From: Styela clava
Taxonomy: Eukaryota; Chordata; Ascidiacea; Stolidobranchia; Styelidae
Length of the DNA stretch: 64,000 bases
Direction of reading: 5' to 3'
Assembly (NCBI RefSeq): GCF_964204865.1
Contig: NC_135252.1
Location: forward strand, 12,049,383 to 12,113,382
Position numbers and translations under genes: made by a program. Below are positions 52,601 through 64,000 of the stretch, in pieces (position 1 is the first letter of the stretch; each line of letters opens with the position of its first letter). The notes under the pieces were generated by a model. It ran no database searches. It was given only the letters and a program-made list of their open reading frames with translations, and was not told where the DNA came from.

Positions 52601-54248
52601 AAACCCTTTAGCAATAAATATTTTTCTGACAAAACATCAAACCAACACAGTTTTCATATTCTTCATACATATACCGTAATATAATGAATAGTAACAAGCG
52701 ATTGAAAAAATCATGCACTTTTACAAAAATGATAAGAGCTATGATAATGAATACTTTTTATGAAACCCCAATATAATTCGAACTAAGCTACTGCAGTGGA
52801 GTAATTTAAGAGGTTACTGAAAGTAATGTACTTTCAAATCATTATCAGACAAAGCAAAATTACTAAGTTCAATTCTGTGCCTTCAAATCAAAACTAGATA
52901 TCAGGCTAGAAAAACATGCAAGATTGATACTGTTGAAATTTTTACATGGCTATGGAGAAATTTCGACATTCGATACTATAAGCGCTTGGTGAATAATAAA
53001 ATAAATTATTTCTAGTTACTTAGCCTTTCGTAATTCTTTTTATGGACCCACTTAACACTATCTGTATCATACTGCAATGTCACAGTTACGAGTGCAAATT
53101 ATCAACTAGTGGTCTGATAGATGCAATATAGATTAACAAAAGCAAACTAAGTTCCCCAATTAGGCATGACAGAACAGGAATACATTATCTTTGTTGCTAC
53201 ATTCCACTTCAATGACTATCAGGGGCTAGGTGTGGGGTCTGGTTAACAATATAATGCCCCACCCTGGTGATAATTTACAGCCGTTCTTCAAGGAATTCTG
53301 ATAATAGACACTTATGATAGAATATTTTAAATGATTCATTTCAATATTCTTGTCATTATTAAGCTAAGGATAATATTGCATATTTCTAATAGCTTAAAAT
53401 GCTACATAAGTTTATTAAGCGATAACTAAAAAAGAAATGGGGCTGCAATGTAAGCAAATAAATTACTGAAAAAGTGGATTCATGTTTGTAGATCGCATAG
53501 TTTTTTTGTTACGCACCAAAGTATTTGAGAAAATAAGTTAGAAAAGAGTATCAAAACGAACAAAATATTTATAATGAAGAGCACGAAATATTTTTATAAA
53601 TAGTAGTTTGAAACCGCAAATATTTTAGCGAATGCAAAGTTGTAAGGTATGACAACCCAAATATACCATGCTTAATAATAATTATCGTAAATCAGCAAAA
53701 ACACAATTATTACAAAATTCTTTATTTTTAAAACTAGTCAATCATCCGTATTCATGTTCTATTCATTATTGAGTCAATTTGGCTAATATCGGACAGATGA
53801 CACATAGAATACATGCTTGACTTATTTAAGTAACAATCACCAAGAGTAGTTGAAGATATAATAAATTTAGAAGCAGCACCATAATGAGGTATTTAAGATT
53901 TTCTGAAGGTTACAAAGATTTTTACAAAATTGGATATCAAAATGACGTGAAGCAGGGTCTCTCAGTAATATATACCCTGCCATATAACTTATGTTGGATT
54001 ATAAATATACCCCATCAAACTAGGTATGTTAGGTAAAATGAATTATGAAGAGAGAAAACAATACTGTATATAAATAGGATGCCCTATTTAGAATGATTGT
54101 CATGCAATGGTGCATCAAAATATATTAACAATAAATAGTAAAACTCTGTAACACATTTAGCATGCGCATTAAGTCAGATAAGAAGATGAAGAAACAGTAA
54201 GAGATTGACAAAATTCTTAGCTATTCTTTTAGCTTCGAATATATATAT
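49609..54248. other. intergenic and probable TRIM45 3' UTR
   Basis: AT-rich, no supported gene. The part just left of 54249 should contain the TRIM45 3' UTR. ORFs such as 50041-50295 and 52207-52407 minus lack recognisable features. Confidence 0.4.
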
Positions 54249-56831
54249 TTATAATGTAACAGTTTTTACTTGCTTAGTTGAGGACGACACCGGAGCACTC
54301 TGTTGCCTTGAAAAATTAAATCTTGGATATGAAGGACCTCTTTGCAATCTTAATGTACCTGGTGTTGCATACATATCTTCTTCTCCATTAGGATGAGACA
54401 TGAAATCCTTTGCTATATTTTTTCGGACAGGTAAAGTATAGCTTCTATGATCAAGGTTCTGTAACATAGGAGGAGGAAGTATGTTGTTTTCTGATTCACT
54501 GGATAAATCTTGCAATGAAGTTTTTATTGAATGCTTGCTACAGGATGATGCTTCAATAGTTTTGCCACAACAAGACCAATGAGATGATCCAGGGTGTCCT
54601 TCATGACCATGTCCACAACCTTTGAACCCACCAGGCATTTGAGCTCCGCATGCACATACAATATTTTTATCTCCACCACTCGAACAAAAGCAGCAGCAAT
54701 GAAATATACCAGAATGAACATGGGTTTTCGAGTCAATTGCAGAAACATGAAACGGACTACCATGAATATGTTCTCCGAAAACTTGCACATCTAAATTGTA
54801 ATTTCCAGTTGCATAAACAACGTAAAGAATACGGTATGTACCATCATGTCTGTCAGTAATTTGCACTTTGGGTTTTTTAAATAATTTTTGGTCTACGCCA
54901 TCCATTGTTACCGATACAGATACATCATGGCCTCCGTTCTCTAGTTTTTCACGTTCATAGTTATTGGCAATGACAATGAATTCAGAAGGTAGTTTAACAC
55001 GAGAACAATGAATCCCCTCACCATAAGCAGTACAATACTTAGGTTCCAAGGCACGTGAAACAACATCCCCACAAATATCGACTTCTAATCCAGGTCGAAG
55101 TAACTTCGATGATCTTTTATTTTCAGCAAGGCAACTTACATTGTCTCCTTCTATCCAGGTTTTCACTTTCTTGTTTGCTCTGAACTCCATGAAGTTTTCC
55201 ACTGGACAAGGATTTTCACTGAATTTTATAGATGACAATGACTGTAAGCGCTCAATAACAAATGGCCTCAAAGATACAATTTCATGGTCTGTTCCTATGC
55301 CGAGCAATTGAGATGTAAAGTCACAAGAATGCGTTACATCTTTTAAAAGACTAGAAAGATGTTCTTTTTGTACCTGCACCGATTCACGTTTAGCCTTGGC
55401 CATTTGTTTTATTGATTTCAGAAGTGAATTTTTATGTTTTTCTAATGACTTGATATAACTCGTAATATGGCGTTCCACTTTACCAGAAACTTCATCCGCT
55501 GTATCATTAATAACTTTTTCAGAATGTTCAAGCTGTGAAATAGCTTTATGCAAACTTTTAATTTTGGGTTCGCATGATTTGAAGTGATTAGATATCTCAG
55601 ATACTTTCTGGTCAATCACATAGTTCACATATTCACATTTATGATCCCTGTGTTTAACTCCTAGACAGCAGTCTCTACATACAAGTTGTGAGCAATCTAG
55701 ACAATATAATTTCAATTCTTCTTCAGTGTGTCTATTGCACATGATTGGGACACCTCGTTTCTTTGACCGGTATCTTGTGTCTTTGCCATCAATTTCCTTG
55801 GAAGAAATTACACTATGAGCAGCCGTGAGGCTTTGTCGCTTATGGGCTTGGAAGCAAAATTGGCACAAATTAGCTTGACACTGGACACATCTTCCTTCTA
55901 TTGCTGTTTTGTCTGGACAAAGATCACAAGTTAATTGTTGTGCTTTTCTGTTTTTCAAATCATTTATCACTAGCAGTCGCTGAATTAAATGATTCATTGG
56001 GAGACCGTAAACTCCTTCTAAAGACAAGTTTACATTGGTGAGGCAAGTTGGGCATTTTAAAGCTTCCGACGAACATGATGCATCAACTACTTTTTCTAGT
56101 AGCAAGCCATCTTTATTAACGCTCGGAGTTGTTTTATCTTGTAAGCAGTTTGTGCAAAATGTATGCAGGCATGGTAATAGTCTTGGATTGGTTAGAATAT
56201 CACCACAAGCAGAACAATAAAGTCTGGCGTCATAATTTTCAATGTCATCATCAAATGAATGATCTAGTCCAAAATCCTGTATAACAGAACCGATAGTTTG
56301 TTCACAAGAATTTTGATTGCCATTGTCAGACATGGGCAAGTCAGAATCCATTGCTGTCATAAATATAGAAGAAGTCGCCATATCATTGTCTTCAAATAAA
56401 GGAAAAACAATATTGCTTCTCGCAGATGTTGAGGGTTGTAAGCCCATCTGCTTTGATTGATTAAGATAGTTATCACTACAAGTTAAATCTTCACGAATAG
56501 CAATTTGTGCTAATTTTCTGTCAGCTATTTTCATTAGATCCGAAACAAAATCATGATCATCAGGTGATGGTGATCTTTTATCACAACCAGCTAGAGAATC
56601 TGAACTGGAAATGCCAGAGTCTGTGTGGAGGTTTTGTCCAGGCATACTTATATCACTGCTATTTGAGCTTCTGTTCACTACGCTCATGTTTACAGACTTT
56701 TCATTAGCAAGAGATTTGCTAGGCATTTCTACAGTTCCCAAAATTGGAGAAGAATGTCTTGCTATTTCTTTTGCATGTCCTTCTTTTCTCCTACTCATTG
56801 AATGATCTCGAGTTGTTCTTGATTTCATCAT
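54249..56831 (-). CDS. TRIM45: TRIM45-type RING E3 ubiquitin ligase with filamin repeat
   Basis: Tripartite-motif E3 ligase encoded in one uninterrupted ORF (860 aa from the MMKSRTTRDH start). Order: Ser-rich N-terminal extension (1-200), RING C3HC4 (about 206-263, CSACGDIL...CLHTFCTNC...CPTC), B-box 1 (302-339), B-box 2 (364-402, CNRHTEEELKLYCLDC), coiled coil (about 405-500), filamin/ABP280 repeat (about 595-697, ending HGSPFHVSAID) and a Cys/His tail (711-757, MPGGFKGCGHGHEGHPG then HWSCCG). That tail is the specific mark of TRIM45. Vertebrate TRIM45 is near 580 aa, so the N-terminal extension is extra. It carries DSGISS (71-76), a match to the beta-TrCP degron DSGxxS. The frame stays open upstream to 56942; the MM start is preferred because the upstream part is hydrophobic filler. 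An acceptor-like CAATACCAG near 56893 suggests a spliced 5' UTR. Confidence 0.92.
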   Translation of the reverse strand: MMKSRTTRDHSMSRRKEGHAKEIARHSSPILGTVEMPSKSLANEKSVNMSVVNRSSNSSDISMPGQNLHTDSGISSSDSLAGCDKRSPSPDDHDFVSDLMKIADRKLAQIAIREDLTCSDNYLNQSKQMGLQPSTSARSNIVFPLFEDNDMATSSIFMTAMDSDLPMSDNGNQNSCEQTIGSVIQDFGLDHSFDDDIENYDARLYCSACGDILTNPRLLPCLHTFCTNCLQDKTTPSVNKDGLLLEKVVDASCSSEALKCPTCLTNVNLSLEGVYGLPMNHLIQRLLVINDLKNRKAQQLTCDLCPDKTAIEGRCVQCQANLCQFCFQAHKRQSLTAAHSVISSKEIDGKDTRYRSKKRGVPIMCNRHTEEELKLYCLDCSQLVCRDCCLGVKHRDHKCEYVNYVIDQKVSEISNHFKSCEPKIKSLHKAISQLEHSEKVINDTADEVSGKVERHITSYIKSLEKHKNSLLKSIKQMAKAKRESVQVQKEHLSSLLKDVTHSCDFTSQLLGIGTDHEIVSLRPFVIERLQSLSSIKFSENPCPVENFMEFRANKKVKTWIEGDNVSCLAENKRSSKLLRPGLEVDICGDVVSRALEPKYCTAYGEGIHCSRVKLPSEFIVIANNYEREKLENGGHDVSVSVTMDGVDQKLFKKPKVQITDRHDGTYRILYVVYATGNYNLDVQVFGEHIHGSPFHVSAIDSKTHVHSGIFHCCCFCSSGGDKNIVCACGAQMPGGFKGCGHGHEGHPGSSHWSCCGKTIEASSCSKHSIKTSLQDLSSESENNILPPPMLQNLDHRSYTLPVRKNIAKDFMSHPNGEEDMYATPGTLRLQRGPSYPRFNFSRQQSAPVSSSTKQVKTVTL

Positions 56832-56942
56832 GGATTCTACACATTGGACCAAAAGATTATAGATTTCGGTGTAACAATTGACAACAAAACTGGTATTGAA
56901 AAATAAATTGTTAAAGATTATTGAAACACATATATACAGCAA

Positions 56943-59394
56943 ATTACTGAATTACAAAAAGAAATCACACCAAGACGGGGTGGAAAATTCTTAGACTAAG
57001 AATCTCTCCTCAATCGTTTAAATAGAAGATGCGCATATTTGTTAATATATATACTAGTGGAACAAACCAACTGCCAAAACAAAGTTATGTCTTTGGTGAT
57101 GAAAAATGGTTAATTACAGAATTATCTGTATGTGGCCTTGTCTGTTGAACAGAATTTAAAATTTCAATAAACATTTTTTTTTACTTTAATTTTATTACTC
57201 TTTTTACCATTACCACTACAAAATAACGATATCTATATTTATATAACATCCAGATATAGCCCAAGTCTCTGATTTTTTTGTTATATTACCATTAAATTGT
57301 ATACTTACTATATACTGCAATATAACGAGCATGTGACAGAAAAAATTAACCCTCAATAGAGTGTAAAGCAAATTACAGTACGTATGATGTCAAAATTTAA
57401 TTTACTGGGTAATTCTGTTTAGATTTCTTGACACACTTACTAGTTTATAATAACATTGTGTATTATTAGTACCCTAATCATACATCGACCTCAAAACTTC
57501 CCTCGCATAGCTTCACAAAGTTCGTACATAACTTACCATAGTTACATTAGTATGATTTCCCTGTCACTGACTTTTCCAATATTACCTATATCAAAGCAAG
57601 CCCGCCTTTATAATCAATTAATAAATTAGCAGATTGCGATAATTAAACCATACGTCTGCTCCAGACAATATCTCAGACATGTCAACCAGAGCCATATCAT
57701 AATTAAGTTACAAAATTTATGAAAAGTTTATCAGCGGCGGTGACGATGCTATCTCACATACCCAAATCGTAACCAAAACAGTGACAAACCGCGAGACAAG
57801 CCGACAACGCGCACGACGGAGCTCGTCGCGAACTACTTTGACGGAAACCTATGCGCAGACTTTTCTTTATCACGGCGGTTAATTTTTTCATGGTCCGACT
57901 ATTCTTAATCGACAGCCACATAGCACTTCATAGCTATTAACTTTTGTTTTAAATAAGCATATAAGAAAAGGGAAATATTGAAATATAACAAAAAATAGAT
58001 GCTCCGTATTCTGGTTTCTAACCATTTTTTGAAGCAATTTTCATATCTCAATAAAAAGTTGGGAGTTTGAAAGTATATTTTACACATTTTTTTTTCAGGT
58101 TTCGACTTTTTAAAAGTCCTCGATTTCGCAGCTCCCACGGCTACACATAACACCTCGGCGCTAACGCAAAATATAATTTTATTGTCAAGGTATTAATTAA
58201 AATACTATCATCTCACCTGATAAGATATGGCAAGGATAATAAATAGCCGTGGGCACTGAATTGAGGCGGGATCGAGAATCTCGTCCATATAGATTGACTG
58301 AGGGAGTCGTTCAGTGGCAACTGAAAGGCTTTCAAATCAACAAATACCCACATCACCCAACAACAAACATAGAAGGCATATAAGGCTCTCATTTATTATT
58401 GCACAAAATGACTCTAGAAGCAACCGATGACAATTTAAACCCAATGAACATACACAGCCAACCAATAAAAGCATTTTGTCACACTAAAAGAACAACCCGA
58501 TCAAAATGTGGTGACATGGCAATTTATGGACATTTCAAAAGTTTAGTGCAAATATAAATGCAGAATGCATTTATACTTTTCCAACATATACCCAAAGCAT
58601 GTTGTACATGAAAAATAGCTCCAAAAAGTCCATTATTAGAAACTTTCAGAAGTGATAGTAATAAAGAAATTCTTTCACTTAATGTTCAATAACTATTCAG
58701 TTAGAAGGCATAAGCACATATGCAAACATACAAGAAAATATTATACAAGATAAAGCATGGCTATAATAATAAATATTAATATAGGATTTTAATAAAGAAA
58801 ACTGTACATGGTTTGTGTACAAAGTGTTTTATATGATGGAATGAATTTTTTGGTATATCTGTAAGTACGAGCATTCAAAACTAATGTTTTGCTGTCTTGC
58901 TTGGATTATGCCATACTATTTCTAAAAAGGGTTGCATGCTGTACGCTGCAAACAGTTAATTTCAGGTCCACAGAGCATTTTCATTTGAGAAAATACCATC
59001 AAATTCAAACCAAATATGACAATAAATCACATATTTTTCATGTGTCCTAACTGCAAGACAGGTAAGAGGAACAAGCTGTTGGCCCAAAAAAGAATTTTAT
59101 TGTACCCCACCATTATGAGATTATTTTGAATAGATTGGTGATCTATCCATCTTCTTAATTTTCAAAAATAAACAGGGAAGTACAAGAAACTCATTTGAAT
59201 AAAACCTATGTGTGATGTATTGTGAAAACCAACGAGTCTGTAGTAAAATATCGTGCTTCAGAAATCCGGTTGTCCGGCAGTAGTTAATTTTGCAGCAAAA
59301 TTTGTCTGCATAAAATACTACATCTTTAACAAACAGCTGAAAAGTCATGACAGGTACCAGTTGAGCGCGTACAATCAGTTGACAAAATTCACTC
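56943..59394. other. TRIM45 upstream region and SCYL1-like 3' UTR
   Basis: AT-rich except for a CpG-rich patch at about 57770-57860 (GACAACGCGCACGACGGAGC), which may be the TRIM45 promoter or first exon. The right part (about 58.4-59.4 kb) should be the 3' UTR of the next gene. No other coding region is supported. Confidence 0.4.
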
Positions 59395-62300
59395 CTAATC
59401 CATCTTTCTTGCACTAAGTTTTCCACCACCAGCCCTCGCAGCTCGTTTCTTTTCCATTTCTTCCTGTCTTTGTCTTCTTTTTTCTTCCCTTTGCTTCTTC
59501 ATTAGCTCAGCTTTTGACAACCCTAGTAAATTATACACAAGCTGTAACAGTAATTCATTTTCAGAAACAACGGTGTCTTGTATCCTTTACAAAATACATT
59601 TTGTGTAATTCAGTTTCAAGGTTTACTGGATGAGAAAAGGGTGGGAATCAGGTCAGTCACTGCAACATGAATACATTTGTAAATCATTCCTGCCTTTGTA
59701 CTGATGACAACACAGCTGAAGTTTATTCCGGAAGATTATTATTGTTGGTTTCTTACAATTTACTCCACCTTTTTAAGACTATGCTTCAGAATGACTGCAC
59801 ATGTACTGGTAATCAAATGACAAGACATTGTTCACCACAAAAATAAGCTGTCTTATCTATTTTCTCTAGCCATAACAAAGATAAGAGAAGATCACAAAGA
59901 TTATTCCATGAAACACACATACAATGGCAATTTCGCATCAACTAATTTGTTGGCAAATAGTCTTAAAAGTGAAGAACAATTACTGTTAAAACCATAAATT
60001 CCCCATAACCTTGTTTTACAATCATTTCAAACTATAATACAAACCTTGATTTTCATTATTCCACTCATTTCCCCATCCCCAATCATTACTACTATTATCA
60101 ACTGATGGGATCGAATTTTCTTCTTTCCTCTTTTCTTGTTTCTTATGAACTTTAGTGAAGGAAGAAGAAGATTGTATGGTTTGTTTTGCTTGCTGACCAA
60201 GTCTACTGGATGACTGCAAGACAATAAAAAAGGAAAGCATTGTCAGTAGATGAAGCAATGGTTTCAACAATAGAAGAAAACCCCTATAAAACCCTAATCC
60301 AATGAATTACAATACAAATACCAGAAGGTTCTTTAATCCATTAGTAAATTACAATTAATTACATTTTATTGTAATTAATTTAAATTATGAGCGAAGTACA
60401 GTATGGTGGAATACTTCAATATAATTAAAAAAACAATCACCTTGGCGGGTTTGGCAACAATATCTGAGAAAAAGTCATCTGAATTAGGGTCAACATTTTG
60501 ATCATTAGACCAGTTATATAAACTTGCTGGTTTAATATCAGTCTTTTCTTGAGTTGCTGAAATCAAGATAATAAAGCCAATAAAAGTATTGAATAATGAC
60601 ACCAACAAACAATATATAAAATACATTTATATTAACTACATTCCAAAGTATGTGTATTAATGGTAATTATGATCAATGAGATACTTACATGTAGAATCGT
60701 CATTCCATTCTGAAGAATCCATATTGTCATCATTACTGCCCCAATCATCCCACCCAGATGATGATGAAATTGATTTCTTACCCGTCACCATAGACGATTT
60801 TGATTTGTTTGAAGTTTTGGATGAGCTGGTAAATGCAACATAGACATTTGTATATATATATGACTTTGCATTTATTCACATTGGAATTTAGCATGTTAGG
60901 AACTTAGGGTATTCGGAGGCATTATAGAAAAGTAAGACTGTATAGCAAAGAGTGAATATGCAGTACCGCACAGATAGGAAGTCACTAGATGGCTATTCCT
61001 TATCGGAGTCTTACAAACCCTCATTATTGATCAAACATTTTTTAATTCCATTTCTACAAAAAGGCACACTTTTTTTTTCTACAGTGCTTGTCCGTCAATC
61101 TTTAAAGCCATAGTTTTCCAACCTACGGGTCGCGACCCAAAACTGGGTCAGCCAGAAAATTTTCTTAGGTCGCTTGTTTTTTAACAAAAACCTATAGAAG
61201 TTACTGATTTTATTTCTACTTATTTTTTGTTCATTATATATTTGGTATTGCAGTGTTGCTCAATATAATTTGTACATGTGGGAAGTATCAAAGCGTAAAA
61301 TCTTGACAGCATTTATTTTGATACGTACAGCCACGCCACACCATTTCAAAAACTCGCTGATCGCAAACAAGCACTGCCTTCTCACATTGGGGTAATTTCT
61401 GGAGGAATAAATGTTATGTAAAAATGATTGTTTCCCTTGTTGAATGGCATAACCTTGATGCTATTGTACAGTTATCTACTAGTATTTCTAGCTGTATATG
61501 TGCAAACAATTCTGACCTTTTTGACACTGAAGTTATCTTCTTTGCTGGATTATCATCAAAATCATCAACATCCCATCCCGAGTCATTCCAATCTGCATCA
61601 TCATCAGCAGCTATTTGTTGTTCACCATCAGATTTTTCTTCATCAACTTTCACCTGATCAGTGCAATAAGAATTAATGTGATTTATACCCTTTCGACTCC
61701 CGCGGATTGTTGAATAGAACAAAAATGAAATAATTTGATCTTATCAATATGTAAATAACTTAAAATAGCTAACATTTATCTATCTTTACTGCATGCTGTT
61801 AACAATGCGCAATTGTTACAGTAAAGCCATATTCGACAACTGTGGCTTTAACTATGAATGTATATTTAGTGACAAAAGATTCCAATGTCCAGGAAAAGTG
61901 TGTTGATTACTGTAATGTTTCAGACCCTTTTCCAGGCGTGTATTGTTAGCACAGCCAAGAGCAATCTTCTTTCATTTCAAAATATTTCATTTTCCAGTCA
62001 TAGAAAACAGAATGAGAAGGAAAACCTTCATAACTCAGCTGGAAGGAAGATAAGAAAACTGCACAAATAGTCATAAATCGTTTGCTAGTTTGCATTGATA
62101 TGTACTTGTTGAACGTTTAGTGTGCAAGAGTTGGCCAGAGAAATAGTAGCAAGTTGCCATAGCAATACCACTGTCATAGATCAGGCAATCCTGCAACTTT
62201 TTTTCCAATTATCCTTCCAGCGATATATATATATAGCATAGAGAAATTAGCAATGTCTTTTTCCTAATCACTAGCATAGCTATCTTTTTGCAAAAATGAT

Positions 62301-63908
62301 TGTGATTTCGTCATCAAATTGATCATTTTCTATGCTACATATTGGCTTAAATTAGGTAATGTATGTCTCAATCTCAACATGCGATGATTGGATGAGCATC
62401 ATGCAGTATGCCTATATATCTATTTACTATCCACAAACAAGAGCACACAAGACATGCAGTTATATGAAACAGAAAATTAGTGAAAATAAAAACAAACTTT
62501 GGGAAACATAGTGGACAGAAAACATTGATTGGTGACAAAACTATTGAGATGGGACATGATATTTATTACCTGCATAAACAAATCTGACCATAAATTTTCC
62601 TCCAAAGCTTTAAGCTTGGAGACGACGACCAGTTTTCTGTCCTTTTTAGAACCTTTCCTCGGCATCGGAGTGATGGGTGATTTAAATTCCTGAACATGCA
62701 ATGGTAAACACCACACAAAAGGTCACACAAGATGAAGCAAGTCAAGATGAGTTAAGCATGCAGATAAAAAAAAAACGATGATGATTTGGAACAATAATTT
62801 AACATGGTATGTGAAGTATGATAATAATAATTTGTTTTATTGTAGTTTGTAGTAGAATTATGTAGTTAAATTAAAAATTACAAACTTTCCTGAGATTTGA
62901 TTCTTCGATTTATCCCAGGGCAAGAGGGGTGATAAAATGGCCTAATCATATGCCGAACCACGACCTATTCTGGTTACTAAGTCATGTCGGGTATGAGGAA
63001 TAGTTGTTGGTTTCAGACGTGTGGTCTTGATGCCATTCATTTTAATATTTATTTATTCCTATTGCACAGACAGGAACTGACAGTGAGTAAATTATACTTG
63101 ATATTTAATACAAGCAATTTAAAGGCTACATAATTAGAGTTGAATTATTGAGCCAGGTTTTCAACCTGATAGCACAATATTAAAGATTAAAATTGAATTT
63201 CTACACATATCTGCTACTTCTATTTATAATGTGAGCTTGACTAAATTACTTCACATAGTGTTATTAAGTGTGAGTGTAGTAATATTACATATGATTACGG
63301 TACACCTGTATATTATAGAGTTAATCTTTTCAATATGCATAAACTTTAAATAAAAATTCGTTATCATGAAAATTTTATGAAAATATGCAAGGCTGTTGAT
63401 GAATTAGGATGCACCGTAATTATTTTTTTGTAAAAACAATCTCAATTAATAATTTTTTTGACAATAATAAATTTTGCAATGAAATGAATATCATTTCAAT
63501 CGCTAGAGCAGAAGACCAACATCAAACGAGTATGCTGCGCTTTAGGCAATACAACAAAAACAATATCGAATAGCATATACAGTAAAGAGCGAAATCTTGT
63601 TGATACACTTCAGACAAGCAATGAAGCAAGAATATATATAAAACACCAGAAACTCAAAATTAGCAGAAAACCACAAATTCACAGGGAAGCCAAGATAAAA
63701 TGCTAATGATTCACAATACAATATTATTTTACCTCCAAGTCATCCCATCCATCATTATCATCTTTCCATCCATTGTCTTCATCATTATTATCCTCCTCGC
63801 CATAATCCGAAGCATCATCATCTTCTTGTTTGCTTTCATTTTTGTTGTTTACAATTTCTTCTCTACCTGGTGGCTTCTGTTGACCACTCGTATTTTCAGC
63901 GGACTGGT
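59395..63908 (-). CDS. SCYL1: SCYL1-like N-terminal kinase-like protein, C-terminal exons only
   Basis: Eight exons, phase-consistent: 63908-63733, 62689-62570, 61653-61517, 60825-60689, 60556-60441, 60213-60045, 59522-59395 (stop TAG), with the rest of the gene beyond the right edge (the incoming exon at 63908 needs phase 1); seven are visible here. The visible protein is Asp/Asn/Ser-rich with repeated acidic Trp motifs (WKDDNDGWDDLE, ADWNDSGWDVDDFDD, GWDDWGSNDD, DWGWGNEWNN). It ends in a charged helix (SKAELMKKQREEKRRQRQEE) and a C-terminal KLSARKMD. SCYL1 has the same layout, with a C-terminal ARKLD tail that binds COPI coat for Golgi-ER traffic; the RKxD end supports the call. The pseudokinase and HEAT-repeat parts would lie to the right and cannot be checked. 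A different protein with such a tail is possible but less likely. Confidence 0.72.
61108..61180. mobile_element. hAT-like MITE fragment in SCYL1-like intron
   Basis: CCATAGTTTTCCAACCTACG followed by GGTCGCGACCC and a further GGGTC pair is the usual terminus and subterminal palindrome of short hAT elements. I could not locate the other end or a target duplication. Confidence 0.4.
62900..63032 (-). mobile_element. tRNA-derived SINE fragment, copy E
   Basis: In an intron of the SCYL1-like gene, inverted. Contains GATTTATCCCAGGGCAAGAG, CATATGCCGAACCACGACCT and GTCATGTCGGGTATGAGG. The tRNA-related head is absent. Confidence 0.65.
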
Positions 63909-64000
63909 CTAGATAAAAATGTTAAGTCAACACATTATTTGTAAATAGTAACTGTCTACCGATACTCATAAATGTTATTATTTTTCTTGAAATGCTGCCA

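Noticed and set aside
1..64000. CRISPR arrays, bacterial operons, prophage
   Set aside because: The window is eukaryotic: spliced genes, SINEs and animal gene families. No regularly spaced direct repeats were seen.

Overview
This is an AT-rich, intron-rich animal nuclear sequence. The sequence shows short exons with GT-AG junctions, tRNA-derived SINEs, hAT-type DNA elements with 8-bp target duplications, and metazoan gene families (angiotensin-converting enzyme, TRIM45, SCYL1, death domains). A marine invertebrate fits. An invertebrate chordate such as an ascidian is my guess, but the sequence does not prove it. I checked exon models by splice sites and reading phase only. Names rest on residue patterns remembered from the families, not on a database search.

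Layout, left to right. Every confident gene is on the minus strand. 0.98-3.25 kb holds a small unrecognised gene of four phase-consistent exons (91 aa if complete). 3.3-16.0 kb is mostly featureless, with two weak coding-like islands. 16.05-26.22 kb is a complete 15-exon gene for a secreted, single-domain ACE (714 aa). It has an unusual acidic N-terminal extension and two substitutions in the substrate pocket. 26.50-27.15 kb is a fold-back element with a 99-bp hairpin arm, just upstream of ACE. 27.2-31.4 kb is non-coding apart from a candidate terminal exon at 30.4-30.7 kb. 31.39-33.97 kb is a five-exon gene for a small protein with a Lys-rich N-terminus and two tandem death domains. Its most obvious splice model is one base out of frame. 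34-38.6 kb contains a 939-bp hAT element with a SINE nested inside it, and a truncated copy of the hAT element found in ACE intron 2. 38.59-43.96 kb is PDSS1/COQ1 (8 exons, 387 aa), with introns full of SINE, hAT and MITE insertions. 44-54.2 kb is largely non-coding, with one candidate exon at 49.4 kb. 54.25-56.83 kb is an intronless TRIM45 ORF. 59.40-63.91 kb is the 3' part of a SCYL1-like gene running off the right edge.

The genes do not form an obvious pathway: a peptidase, a death-domain adaptor, a ubiquinone side-chain synthase, an E3 ligase and a COPI trafficking factor. The most unusual items are the tandem death-domain protein with its frame anomaly, the altered ACE pocket and extension, and the dense, partly nested set of short mobile elements inside introns.
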